A stretch of 64,000 nt of DNA from Isoperla grammatica (GCA_945910005.1 OX246741.1:8263111-8327110), one strand, 5' to 3'; shown: positions 51,301-60,745, counted from the first letter of the stretch. Numbers and translations: made by a program. Notes: generated by a model not told the origin, from the letters alone.

Positions 51301-52281
51301 TTTTCTTGCATTTTGCATATTTTTTTTGCAAATTTACATAAATTCATGTGATTTTTTTCAATCTGCTAGGGGGGGCATTTACAACTGCCGGGGGGGGGGG
51401 GCAGAGCCCCCCCCGAGATATGCCTGAAATCATCACTGATCCTTACTACTTCTCTTTGTCACCAATCCCCGTCTGGGCCCGGGGTAGAATAGGCCCAGGG
51501 TGACTCTGTCAGTCGTAAGAGACGATAAAAGAAGCCCCCCCCCCTTAGATTCCTCCTCTCACTTGGCCCTGCCTTCCTTGCTGGACTCCCTCATGACGAC
51601 TCCCCCGATCTATCAATGGATCTGATTCGGAAGACGTCATAACAAGACTTAGCTGTCGAGTACGTCGTTAAACAACAAATGAAGCCCCCAGGTCACACCT
51701 ATGTTGCATGTAACATACGTGGGCTGCTCTCACTATACATTATGTATCTGTAAACACAATTGTACCCTGTGTATAATACCGATAGAGATGGCTCAGCGGT
51801 AAGACGCGAGACTCTAATTCGGGAGGTCGGCGATTCGATTCCGGCCATCGGCAGTTCTGACTGAAGGTTTATTCAAGGTTTTCCTCAGTCGTAAAGGCGA
51901 ATGCTGGGATTGAGTCCTACTATCAGCCCTCGGACATTCCTTCTCAGCTGTGCAAACACCCTAATAACCTTGTTAGTCCCTGAAGAGGGTTCCTACGAAA
52001 CGGGTATTCCTACGAAAAAATATTAATTATTACCCTGTGTATTGTTGCTGATAATAAAATAATTTGAGATGTACCTGCCGCAGCCTGCCGGGGGCGGAAA
52101 GTGTTTCGGGCAGCAGCACTTTGAGGGGGGTGCTACAGAAGCTTCTCCCATGCAGCAAGCCAAGGTGGGCGATGTCCATTGAGGTACAGGGGAATCCCAG
52201 GACAGACAGAGCCTTCGTCAGACGCGTCGACATCCGGTGTTCCTGGAACTCTGTCACACACATCTGAGTTCCAGTATTCAT
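45295..52281 (-). CDS. Ionotropic receptor (divergent ionotropic glutamate receptor family), one S1 exon missing
   Basis: Minus-strand exons: 52281-52075, 50720-50568, 50000-49851, 48788-48615, 48040-47808, 47087-46873, 46458-46208 and 45583-45295. Phases agree at every junction except 49851 to 48788 (phase 0 to phase 2), where S1 residues are also missing. Ligand-binding half one: VVPLEGKWGNPTDYGWDGMV and GEANLSACGITMLSSRIKAV followed by DFTLPLY. TM1: FSKNLWLAMLVTTFTAAALV. Pore loop: DAIFFVFGAIFCQQ. TM3: VIAISSYSGTLISSLTVYTP. S2: PLGLAFPRDSPYRGVV. Then a last TM (LMNLMLAGLVLSVAVLTL). The CQQ pore and the SYS rather than SYTANLAAF TM3 indicate an arthropod chemosensory IR, perhaps IR75-like, not a synaptic receptor. 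It would form ligand-gated cation channels in sensory dendrites. The acceptor of the 52281 exon is weak, and linkage to the candidate first exon at 58235 is not frame-consistent. AATAAA on the minus strand at 44911-44906 is a possible poly(A) signal. Confidence 0.9.
46480..46860. other. Receptor intron, AT-rich
   Basis: Intron between the TM3 and S2 exons. No repeat or gene seen. Confidence 0.5.
47216..47715 (+). mobile_element. LINE 3' fragment (endonuclease/RT protein C-terminus) in a receptor intron
   Basis: Plus-strand frame 47229-47624 reads IIDRVGVRSLMDRIKETSLR, WFGHIKRMEEERLPRRMMKL and KRGRPRQRWQDGVKKDV. This is the well-known C-terminal tail of RTE/CR1-type ORF2 proteins (RWFGHV.RM...R.P......GRR.RGRP..RW.D.v..D). 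It is often misannotated as a host gene. The last about 92 bp is duplicated (47536 and 47628), and the element ends in ATGATCATGAT. It lies antisense to the receptor in its intron. Confidence 0.85.
48120..48375. repeat. Probable dispersed repeat in a receptor intron
   Basis: GC-richer than its surroundings (CTTATCGTGGTGGGCAATGG, then CCGGCGAAAGCGTAAGCTTC), followed by a long pyrimidine-rich stretch and a TTCTGACGTCATAGT end resembling the dispersed blocks at 16300 and 51625. It looks like a SINE/LINE-type insertion. No reading frame is visible. Confidence 0.45.
48666..48992 (-). repeat. 163-bp tandem duplication covering a receptor exon and its acceptor
   Basis: The copies at about 48667 and 48830 are essentially identical through 120 bp of coding sequence and the CTCTCCCCAG acceptor. 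Only the lower copy continues into the exon's second half (SSRIKAVDFTLPLY) and a GTGAGT donor. The upper copy is an exon head with its own acceptor and only a chance GTATGT donor, so including it would break the protein. Confidence 0.93.
49079..49357. repeat. C-run and G-run low-complexity intron segment
   Basis: About 18 C at 49080-49097 and about 21 G at 49335-49355, in the interval where one receptor exon is expected but not found. A further G-run lies at 49822-49842. Homopolymers this long are frequent assembly break or compression points. Confidence 0.8.
50990..51435. repeat. Probable TIR element with poly-G subterminal ends
   Basis: Left part CCAGTGATGATTTCAGACAT ... CTAGGGGGGGCTGATAAAAA; right part GGGGGGGCAGAGCCCCCCCC ... 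ATGCCTGAAATCATCACTGA. The outer strings are inverted complements (CAGTGATGATTTCAG and CTGAAATCATCACTG), giving an element of about 440 bp. CAGTGATG-type ends fit hAT, but I cannot confirm the target duplication with certainty (ATCCTTAC-like flanks). Confidence 0.7.
51455..51690 (+). repeat. Dispersed SINE-like repeat, 3' part
   Basis: Starts near GGCCCGGGGTAGAATAGG, continues GGTGACTCTGTCAGTCGTAA, and ends with GGATCTGATTCGGAAGACGT then GTCGAGTACGTCGTTAAACA. Same 3' end as the copies at 16278-16350 and (inverted) 32425-32492. No tRNA head is recognised in this copy. Confidence 0.65.
51783..52030 (+). mobile_element. tRNA-derived SINE (plus orientation, best-preserved copy)
   Basis: The Pol III A-box region GATGGCTCAGCGGTAAGACG (51788-51807) and the B-box GGCGATTCGATTCC (51829-51842) are in tRNA-like spacing. 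They are followed by a tRNA-unrelated body (GACTGAAGGTTTATTCAAGG) and a tail with TCCCTGAAGAGGGTTCCTAC. Four more copies (30790, 40295, 41298 and 44380) are on the minus strand. Confidence 0.88.
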
Positions 52282-52289
52282 CTGATGTC

Positions 52290-53025
52290 ACTCTGCCAAC
52301 AGTAATCTAATCTGTGTTCCAATCAGTATAGGCCATATCACATTAGGTTCCGAACTGACAATTGCAATCGTAGATTCGAGCTTACGATTGGCGGCGCATG
52401 CGCAGTAGCTCAGTTCGGCCAGTCTACGGTTGCAATCTTTTTATAGACGGAGCTCTAAAATAAGATTGGGAATCGTAGATCCGAGTCACGTGAACCAATC
52501 AGGAAGGAGAACGGTTAAATACAAATTGAGCACTGTCACAACATAACCTCAAGCAACAACTATTTTAATGGAAACAAAGAGCCAATAACTTTAATTATAT
52601 ATTTGTTTGTGATTAAGGCTTGTCTTTTTAGTTATTTATTATTGAATTTATTTCCTAGCTGAACGATTTTAGGATTGTCAGCTGGTCAAGTGTGATTGGA
52701 TAATTGTATATTGCGATTGCAATTGGCGACTCCAGTCTACGATTCCAATTGTAGTGTGATATGGGCTTATCATTACCTTCTTTCAAATACAAACTCAAAT
52801 CTTTCATATTAAGTAATGCATTCTATAACCTGGATGAATTCTTTTCTTTCTCCACTGCCAACCCATTGAATAAAATGATGTTGCGTAGGCTACTATAAAC
52901 GTTAATTATATTAGCTGTTTAAAATACCTATTATGTATGTATTTGTTTTGTTGTGTACCATTAGTTTTAAGATATCTTTTATATTGACGATGTCCATACA
53001 TGTATTATGTATATACTTTTTGCAG
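52290..53025. other. Receptor 5' flank or intron
   Basis: The segment 52340-52510 is moderately GC-rich and contains a string of CGTAGATTCGAGCTTACGAT- and TACGGTTGCAATC-like motifs that recur near 52725-52760 in inverted form (TTGCGATTGCAATTGGCGAC, GATTCCAATTGTAGTGTGAT). The two ends (GGCCATATCACATTAGGTTC at 52330 and GTGTGATATGGGC at 52756) are inverted complements, suggesting a MITE of about 440 bp. No coding. Confidence 0.5.
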
Positions 53026-53520
53026 TTCAAGAAATCGGTGCTTGAGCAAATTTCCCAAATCGCAAACGATGTGCAGGAAATCAAGGTGATACAAGAAGAG
53101 CAGAGTGTAGCAATTGACAACCTGGAACAATACAGCAGGCGAAACTGCCTCTTAATTCATGGGGTCCCAGAAAGTGATAATGACAACGTGCTCAACAAAG
53201 TAGTGGAACTATTCAGTACAAAACTCAACCTTCAAATACCACACCACGTACTCGACCGCGCTCACCGTATTGGCGGTCAAAGCGGCAAGAGGCCAATCAT
53301 TGTTAAATTCACCGGCTACCAGCCCAGAGACGCGGTGTGGCGAGCTAAACGTGCACTAAAGGGGACTGGTATAGTCATCACTGAATCCCTCACCAAACGC
53401 AGACAAGACATATTCAAAAACACGCGGGAAAAATACGGAAAGCACAATTGTTGGACTGTGGATGGCAGAGTATATGCTATCAACGAAGCTGGCAGAAAAA
53501 TAACCATCAATTTGAATTGA
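53026..53520 (+). CDS. LINE ORF1 protein, N-terminally truncated
   Basis: About 164 residues beginning FKKSVLEQISQIANDVQEIK. A short coiled coil runs into NLEQYSRRNCLLIHGVPES, the conserved start of the RRM-like nucleic-acid-binding domain of LINE ORF1 proteins (transposase_22 type). LDRAHRIGGQSGKRPIIVKF and a C-terminal domain (VITESLTKRRQDIFKNTREK) follow. The sequence upstream of about 53026 reads as hydrophobic noncoding DNA, so the element is 5'-truncated here and this copy has no authentic start codon. Confidence 0.88.
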   Translation, partial: FKKSVLEQISQIANDVQEIKVIQEEQSVAIDNLEQYSRRNCLLIHGVPESDNDNVLNKVVELFSTKLNLQIPHHVLDRAHRIGGQSGKRPIIVKFTGYQPRDAVWRAKRALKGTGIVITESLTKRRQDIFKNTREKYGKHNCWTVDGRVYAINEAGRKITINLN

Positions 53521-53868
53521 ACAAGTAAGCAGAGGTGGATGCATAACCTGCATTTTAGTAGATCTGAGACTGATATAGTAAACCTAGCACGTATTAGGTG
53601 TGATAGGATATTGTATGAATTGTTTTTTTTTTTTTGCTTTTCCCTTTTGAAATTGCATTAAGTTCTTTAGGTTATTTCTTAGTTTTTAGTTTGTACGTCA
53701 TAATATTGTATACTTAGGCTAAAGTACCAAAATAGCTAAATAACACGGTGCTAATACTAGGTAAAAAATAGGCATACATACCATACAGGCATACACGTTT
53801 AAATATCTTTAAAGAAATCCGTACAAGAAACTAGAAATTAACATCTTACATCTTAAATATTAACACCC

Positions 53869-56800
53869 ATGAGGTTTAATATAATCGGAGATGAACAGTA
53901 TGAAACTTTATTATTTCCTACCACCTTTGAGCTTCGAGAAGCTTATAAAATAATAAATGGACTAAAAATATTCCATCTAAATATTCGAAATATTACAAAA
54001 CATTTTGATGAACTAATTACGCTCTTACATGACACAACCATCCATTTTGACGTTATTATATTAACCGAAACACAACTCAAATACACCAATGATCTCTTTA
54101 ACATAACAGGATATACAACACATCACTTCACATCTAAATTAACAACACATGATGGTATAACTTTATTAATAAAGAATGATACCATACAATTACTTACTAT
54201 TAATGCCACTTGTGAAATAACTCAGGCAAATGCAGTAACCATACACCTCACTAAATGCAATGAAACGTTCTCAATTCTAGCAATATACCGTTCACCATCC
54301 AGTGATGTAAACATATTTATTGATGAAATCACCACTCAACTTACTACTTTAAATAGTGTTTATAACTTAATAGTGGGCGATATCAACATAAACATATTGC
54401 CAGATGAGCACAAACAGTCTCAAATAGCAGACAGCTACTTAAATTCACTATATGCTCATGGTTACGTATCATATATTAATAAACACACTAGAGTTAATAC
54501 ACAATCAAAAAGTTGTATTGATCACATATTCATAAAAACGAAACAGACTAATGGATGTGTTGCAAACATCCTGCAGTCGGCTATCACTGATCACTATCCA
54601 ATCTGCTTTGGCCTGTTTATAGATACACAATCACCAAATGCAAAAAATTCCTCCAGTTCGCAAGTAATACAAAAGAAAATTAATTTTGAAAATTTAAAAG
54701 AACGACTAGAAAATGAAACTTGGTGCACAGTTCTAAATATAACAGATCCGAATAGAGCAGCAAAAACATTTACTGAAACTCTTACTGCGCACATAGCAGC
54801 GGCCAGCACAGTGAAGAAGCTGAATCCTAAAGTGCGAGCTCTCCAACCGTGGATAACTGCAGGACTAATTAAATCCATCCGAACACGTGACAAACTAAGT
54901 AGGCAATCCCTTAAAAGTCCTAATAACGTAACATTAAAACTAGAATATAAACGATATAGAAACTTTCTTACTAAACTAATTAGGGAAACGAAAAATCAAT
55001 ATTATAAAAATGAAATTGAAAATGCTAAACAAAATCCTCAAAAAATCTGGAATATCATCAATGAAGTCACAAATAAACGCAGAACTAAAAATCTGATCTC
55101 TGAAATTTTAGCCAGGCAAGGTCTTGTATCGACCAAAAATGATCCTAAAGCTGTAGCAGACACATTTGTTGACTACTTCAGTAGTATTGGTAAGAAAATG
55201 GCAGATGAAATATCGAATAAGACACACCCCAAAAATCCAACTATTACTACAGACATTCATTACCAACAAAATTCAATATTTCTTAAACCAGTGAGCGAAT
55301 CTGAAGTAGCTAAGTATATCGATGAGTTAAAGTCAAACTGTGCCTCCGGCATTGACCACATACACTCGTCTACACTACAACAAATAAAATCACACATAAC
55401 AATGCCACTAGCCCACATAATAAATGCAAGTTTTTGTACAGGCACATACCCAGATTGTTTTAAAACGGCTATTATCACCCCTATATTCAAAACAGGTAAT
55501 AAATTGCATACAACAAATTATCGCCCTATATCACTACTGAACAACATCTCAAAGATTCATGAAAAATGTATAAAACATCGCATATATGACTTTCTAGACA
55601 AACATAACATTTTATCGCAAAATCAATATGGCTTCCGTACTGGGCGGGGAACTAACGACGCCATATTAAAACTAACGACGGATATCCATTCTAGAATTGA
55701 CGAAAAAGACAAGACCGTGGCTATATTTCTTGACCTAGCTAAAGCCTTTGACACCGTCTCCCACCCATTACTACTAAATAAATTAGACAGATACGGAATC
55801 AGAGGTAATGCACTAAAACTAATAAGTAGCTACTTAACAAATCGGGAGCAATATGTTAAAATTAGCGACACCCTAAGCAAACCAGAAATTATTGAATACG
55901 GAGTCCCTCAAGGTACAGTTCTTGGCCCACTTCTGTTTATCATCTTTATTAACGATTTATGCAACATGAAAATTAATGGAATCATAACCACATTTGCTGA
56001 TGACACCGTATTGCTCTTCTCCAGCTATTCGTGGATCAATGTATACAAGATAGCTGAAGCTGAATTAAACAAAATTATGAAATGGCTTGAAAATAACCTT
56101 CTAACACTTAACCAAGAAAAAACGTTATTCATGACCTTTGCACCAAACAAAGCTGAGCAATTAGATCATATTAATTGTAACATAAAATTACACGCGAATG
56201 ACTGCATAGGTAGGGCCAGACTACATTGTAGTTGCTTTAATCTAACCAAAGTAAGTTACGCTAAATACTTGGGTATCACAATTGACGAACATTTAAAATG
56301 GGACAAGCATATCAATATCGTCACAAAAAAAGTACGAAGCACTCTTCCCAAATTCTACTTACTTAGAAATATTCTTTATACAAAAACACTTCAAGTTGTC
56401 TACTATGCTATTGTGCAATCTATCATTCAATATGGGATCATTGGCTGGGGAGGCACATATGACTCGCACATAAATCCACTCTCAATAATACAGAAACATG
56501 TTATTAAGGTTATGTTAAAAAAGCCCTTCCTTTACCCGACTAATCTGGTGTTCTCTGACAGCGGCTTCCTTAATGTAAGAAAAATATATCTGAAATATTT
56601 ACTTAACCACAGTCACAAAATATTCCATAAGTTAAAAACTGAACCTCATCGACATGGAACGCGAAATCAAATACAATACAAACTGAATATTCCTAGAACC
56701 CGTCTCCACATGACGCAGAGGCATGCGCTTTTCCTTGGTCCTAAAGCCTATAATGATATTTTACCCTTAAACATAAGATCCACTAAATCGGTAGATAAAT

Positions 56801-56907
56801 TCAATTTACTGCTTAACAGATGGTTAATTCAATGTCCCAATGAAACTATAAATAACACAATCAACCTTAAAGTAACTAGAAAAGTCGGTTGGTACTCGCA
56901 TGATTAA
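53869..56907 (+). CDS. LINE ORF2: endonuclease plus reverse transcriptase, intact
   Basis: A 1012-residue uninterrupted frame. The N-terminal apurinic-like endonuclease has its diagnostic residues: HLNIRN, LTETQ, the YRSPSS strand, GDININI and ITDHYPI. The reverse transcriptase follows: NYRPISLLNNISKIHEKCI, QNQYGFRTGRGTNDAI, the catalytic FLDLAKAFDTVSHPLLL, GVPQGTVLGPLLF and TFADDTVLLF, then the thumb and a C-terminal region with no further domain recognised. The motif set places it in the CR1/Jockey group of non-LTR retrotransposons. The ATG is preceded by a 350-bp spacer after ORF1. The intact ORF2 suggests recent insertion and possible mobilising activity in trans. Confidence 0.95.
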   Translation: MRFNIIGDEQYETLLFPTTFELREAYKIINGLKIFHLNIRNITKHFDELITLLHDTTIHFDVIILTETQLKYTNDLFNITGYTTHHFTSKLTTHDGITLLIKNDTIQLLTINATCEITQANAVTIHLTKCNETFSILAIYRSPSSDVNIFIDEITTQLTTLNSVYNLIVGDININILPDEHKQSQIADSYLNSLYAHGYVSYINKHTRVNTQSKSCIDHIFIKTKQTNGCVANILQSAITDHYPICFGLFIDTQSPNAKNSSSSQVIQKKINFENLKERLENETWCTVLNITDPNRAAKTFTETLTAHIAAASTVKKLNPKVRALQPWITAGLIKSIRTRDKLSRQSLKSPNNVTLKLEYKRYRNFLTKLIRETKNQYYKNEIENAKQNPQKIWNIINEVTNKRRTKNLISEILARQGLVSTKNDPKAVADTFVDYFSSIGKKMADEISNKTHPKNPTITTDIHYQQNSIFLKPVSESEVAKYIDELKSNCASGIDHIHSSTLQQIKSHITMPLAHIINASFCTGTYPDCFKTAIITPIFKTGNKLHTTNYRPISLLNNISKIHEKCIKHRIYDFLDKHNILSQNQYGFRTGRGTNDAILKLTTDIHSRIDEKDKTVAIFLDLAKAFDTVSHPLLLNKLDRYGIRGNALKLISSYLTNREQYVKISDTLSKPEIIEYGVPQGTVLGPLLFIIFINDLCNMKINGIITTFADDTVLLFSSYSWINVYKIAEAELNKIMKWLENNLLTLNQEKTLFMTFAPNKAEQLDHINCNIKLHANDCIGRARLHCSCFNLTKVSYAKYLGITIDEHLKWDKHINIVTKKVRSTLPKFYLLRNILYTKTLQVVYYAIVQSIIQYGIIGWGGTYDSHINPLSIIQKHVIKVMLKKPFLYPTNLVFSDSGFLNVRKIYLKYLLNHSHKIFHKLKTEPHRHGTRNQIQYKLNIPRTRLHMTQRHALFLGPKAYNDILPLNIRSTKSVDKFNLLLNRWLIQCPNETINNTINLKVTRKVGWYSHD

Positions 56908-57612
56908 CAATGGTTTAATGCAAACATGCTTGTTTAAAATACATCCTAGAACACTGTATGAATAATTGTTGTACTTTTCATTCTCTAGATAAATTAACAA
57001 TAAATTAATATAAAAAGTGTATTGGTGTATATGCATGAATAAATCATGAAAATTGCTTTTTTAGTATGTTGAGTATAGCTACTAAAAAACAAAAATTGCA
57101 TTTGGTCTGCCATATTAATGTAATTAATAATTAACAATAATGTAACTTCAACCAGAGAAATCGTGAAACAGTAGAAATAAGTAATACAAAATATTTTCAA
57201 CTCAAATTCTGTTTTTAGTTTTAGATTAATTTTATATGAATGCTAAAGATGTAATGAAAGAATATTGTGAATCTTGCATTCTGTTTCTAGTCTTAGGTTA
57301 AATTTAAGTAAACATTAATCTAAGTGAAATCATTATTTTTCTATAATATTGTAAAATTATGTACAACTAACCTAACTAGACTAAATCCATAGCCAGAGGA
57401 ACTGCTACCCACCCACAAGTGAAATCTTCTGTGGGTAGTAGCCTCGATTACCAGTTTAAAGTGTCAATACCTACTGTACCATTCATCCTCACCACCTATT
57501 GTATATTGTACTGAACCGATGATAATGTGCAATTATACATCTTCAGTACATGTACTGTTAAATGACTGTATGTACACAATGATCAAATGGAAATAAAATT
57601 GAATTGAATTGA

Positions 57613-57763
57613 ATGTATATGTCTACGGATGAAATAAATTAAATTGAAATCTTACATGTTCCAGACCATTTTTGTAAATATGTATATGTATTATGTATAT
57701 ATCTACGGATGAAATAAATTGAAATTGAAATTGAAATGTTCGTACCGGATCTTACATGTTCCA
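57613..57763 (+). mobile_element. LINE 3'-end fragments with 15-bp duplicated flank
   Basis: Two copies of a 3' terminus (CTACGGATGAAATAAATT followed by AAATTG/GAAATT repeats) lie in series. The second (57664-57748) is flanked by perfect ATCTTACATGTTCCA repeats at 57649-57663 and 57749-57763, consistent with a target-primed insertion of a very short 3' fragment. The same family occurs inverted at 10517. Confidence 0.75.
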
Positions 57764-58078
57764 AAATCAATATTTAAGTAATAGTTCACTATAAGTAATA
57801 CAGTAGTTAGATAATATTCCCCCCATTCACGAAGCAAAACAAATCCTATTAGTATCCCCATTGATTAAAGGAGTGTCCCTGTTATGTCCTGGCGAATGAA
57901 TTCTGGAACGCAGGTCGCAGCCCAAGTGTGAGCAGAGACAATTGACTACATTTACGAATGTGAACCACGTTGAATCAACGTGCATGAAAGGCGCAGTAGA
58001 TCTAAGGTTCTGAGAAAGGTATGAGTCTACTTACGTTGGGACTAGTATAGTAGATATAGTAGAGTAGTGTATACTAAC
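57764..58078. other. Short spacer with an open minus-strand stretch
   Basis: After a CTTTCTCAG acceptor-like site (58012-58020, minus strand) the frame stays open for more than 60 codons. It lacks a matching donor, and its phase does not fit the candidate first exon at 58235, so no exon is called. Confidence 0.3.
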
Positions 58079-58235
58079 CTGAGGTAACAACATGGACGCA
58101 GTTGAACCGGAAGATTGGGCGCACACCAATGATGAGCTTGACGGCATTGTCCACTTCAATCGAGTACTTAGTAGCCGACTTAGTTGAGACCAAGCAGAAC
58201 GCAGCCACGAGGTAACATACACTGTCGATGGTCAT
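58079..58235 (-). CDS. Signal-peptide exon, possible first exon of the ionotropic receptor
   Basis: The minus-strand exon starts at ATG 58235 with a hydrophobic leader (MTIDSVCYLVAAFCLVSTKS), continues NAVKLIIGVRPIFRF and NCVHVVTS, and ends TCAG|GTTAGT in phase 1. In-frame ATGs further upstream (to 58301) exist, but the 58235 ATG gives the best signal peptide. It has the right position and strand to begin the receptor, yet phase 1 does not fit the next recognised exon (52281, phase 0). Either an intermediate exon is missing, lost around the LINE, or it belongs to another gene. Confidence 0.55.
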
Positions 58236-59826
58236 GATGCAATGGTATAACACGGTTAGACAACAATATAGGCTATGTATGAGTGATGGAAAGTGTATCA
58301 CACATTTTATATTTATATGAATGCATTTTATATTTTGATTTTAACATAATATATGCTTTTCACTAACAGCATAGAGAACTAGATTAAAGTAGATTACTGC
58401 TTCCAACATTTTTTTCTAAACACGAAAACCGAAATGTATTCATATTTCATTTAATGTATTTATATATGTATTTACAATACATATTTTATTAGGATTATTT
58501 TCATTCAAACTTTTCATGATTTCAAACCTGGATAAATATTAAATGGAACGATTAAAGTATTGATTTTTTTTAAAAAAGAACACTATTTGAGTAGAAATGA
58601 GAAATTTTTTAAAATATAACTTTGATGGGAAATTCAGCGATCAGTCCGTGTTTTTATTTTGTCTATGATATTGTTAGCTTTTGGTTATTCCACATCACAA
58701 GGTGATTTTTGAGAAAGTTTTATTTTTCTATTGTATTTAATTTTTGCTATAAGAGTTGGAGCAATATTTAGATGACTTTTCACTTACCTTTTAATATAAA
58801 AATACATTTTATTCGCTCATCACCTCACTATAACCAGAACCACTGTCCGCACAACACAATGTATACCACTGTATACCACCACACTGCATACATCTGTTAC
58901 ATCCTGTATTGCGTGCTTAGATTGATAATGCGATTGCAATACTTACAATCCTCGTTCTATTCAGCACAAATACATGTATCGTGCTAAACATGTAATCAAT
59001 TATATGGCGAGATAAAAGTCCATTACCGGTAAATATATAAGGAAAAAAAAAATTAACAGTTTGCAATAACTTATCTAGTCACGTTATGCAGCTCGGCGCT
59101 TATCGATCATTACATAAGTTCCATTAGGAATGCATTTAAAAATCGACAAAGATCGGTTTTGGCCTAAATAACAGTTTATTAAAAGGGTTCTCATGCAAAA
59201 AAAACTAAAAGAAACACTGCTGTTTACGAAGGTATGATACACATTGTCACAGATAATAAATGTATTATGCATTTTTTTGATGTTTATTATTTATTATTTA
59301 TTATTAGTGCATATAATTGGCAAACCTCATTGATTCATGGCTATCCGTGTAGTTGCGAGGTTTAGGGAGTCATGTGTAAATCATTTAAAAAACTAGTAAT
59401 TCTCACAGTACTATGCATTTATGTATATCAACTTCTAAAACTAATAATAAACGATAGAAGCTGTATCTAATAATCCAATAAAGAACTAGAAGTGATTTTC
59501 AGTAAGAGACATTATACCATTAATATTATGCGCCTCCAATTGCTATGAGGGTACAAAAGTATTATTGTCGAAGTATTTGTCCTCATACAACAAACAAACT
59601 GATAAAAAACTGATTTTTGTAGACATTTTATTAAAAAACAGTTGGTATAATCTGAGAAAATAAATAGTAGGTAATGTCTAAGTTTGATTCCACTGGCATT
59701 GGCAAGTTTGAGGTTCAGATTTCAGATCATTTTATTCTCAAACAGATGGTTCATACCATAGAGAAATGAAACAGGGTTCATACATTGGTTGGTACAAGGT
59801 TGGTCTTTGTTTTATTTGGGTAAAAT
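58236..59826. other. AT-rich spacer
   Basis: No supported gene or repeat with clear ends. A TTATTTATTATTTATTATTA microrepeat lies near 59285-59307. Confidence 0.4.
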
Positions 59827-60317
59827 CAGGCGCGTAGGAAGGGGGGGGGGAATGGGGGGAGATTCCCCCCCCCCACTTTTTCCTGGGACCCACCCAATTT
59901 AGCGTTTTAGGCACATCCCGACATACAATACCACACGGATACCCGGGTAAACATTCACCAACTAAATAGTGAATAATAATTGCAGAAACACAAGAGGGCC
60001 CCACGCCCCGGAGAAAGCCAAGATTTTCGTCACAATACATTTCCTCTGTCTTAGTTTGCACTTTGTAGCATTACAAAATAAAAGCTAATGGGTGCTTGAA
60101 ACTCAGTGGCGTAATTAGGGAAGGGGCGGGTTATGGCCCTCAAAACGTATTTATTTAAGCCTAAAGATCGAGAAATAACTAATATAGCAAGAAAATTTTT
60201 CGCCTTCGGCGAAAAGGCCTCCGGCGGCTGGGGCTCCGCCCCAGACCCCGCGAGTTGTTCGCGCTTCGCGCTCACAATTCTTCCCCCCCCACTTGATTTA
60301 GAGTTCCTACGCGCCTG
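59827..60317. mobile_element. hAT-like MITE with perfect 8-bp target duplication
   Basis: Ends CAGGCGCGTAGGAA and the complement TTCCTACGCGCCTG, flanked on both sides by GGTAAAAT (59819-59826 and 60318-60325). The interior is GC-rich, with G- and C-runs near both ends and a Gly/Pro-like CTCCGGCGGCTGGGGCTCCG stretch. A nested CAGTGGCGTAATTAGG string near 60103 resembles another hAT terminus. No transposase. Confidence 0.93.
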
Positions 60318-60331
60318 GGTAAAATTAATGT

Positions 60332-60745
60332 TTGAGTGAAGTTAAGTACTATAACTTTTGTTCTTTTGGGTGCAAAAATATCGAATTTGGGTTAAATTCA
60401 AAATCTTTGCCGGGCGAGCCATTTGATTATCGTTCGATATGGCAGTCGATAATCGAATCTTCGTTGCGCATGTATTCGTGCCTCCCTATTCTGGCAGGGG
60501 TGATTTTTTTGTATTTGTTTATTGATAATTTGTTACAATACGTTGTAATCTTGGGTTTGTATTTACATTTACGGGGTAGATTGCACTTAGTAGCCTTAGC
60601 CCGTTGGTCAGGTGACGGACGACCAAATTTATTGTTTAATTTGGGCCTTATCGAAAAAAGTTAGGTTATGATCCCGAAATTGCAAGTTACTCAAACCAAT
60701 AAAAGCTGTCCCTTCATTATTTTTGTAGCCAATGGTAGAAATACT
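60332..60745. other. Open stretch of uncertain meaning
   Basis: An unbroken 110-codon plus-strand frame (60332-60664) includes a hydrophobic segment (LPILAGVIFLYLFIDNLL). No family is recognised, the start context is poor and there are no splice sites at its ends. It could be a relic of a mobile element, since it lies between two elements. Confidence 0.25.

Larger units (their letters stand above)
53026..57612 (+). mobile_element. Nearly full-length non-LTR retrotransposon (CR1/Jockey-like)
   Basis: Comprises partial ORF1, spacer, ORF2 and a 700-bp 3' UTR ending GGAAATAAAATTGAATTGAA, where the tail is tandem ATTGA repeats rather than poly(A). It sits upstream of the receptor's 52281 exon, between it and the candidate first exon at 58235, and is antisense to that gene. 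No target-site duplication could be fixed by eye because the 5' junction is uncertain. Confidence 0.87.

Noticed and set aside
52280..52292. Alternative receptor exon start using the stronger TTGGCAG acceptor
   Set aside because: Every phase from that acceptor meets a stop (TGA immediately, or TAG at the LLHGRS region), so it cannot be the productive start.
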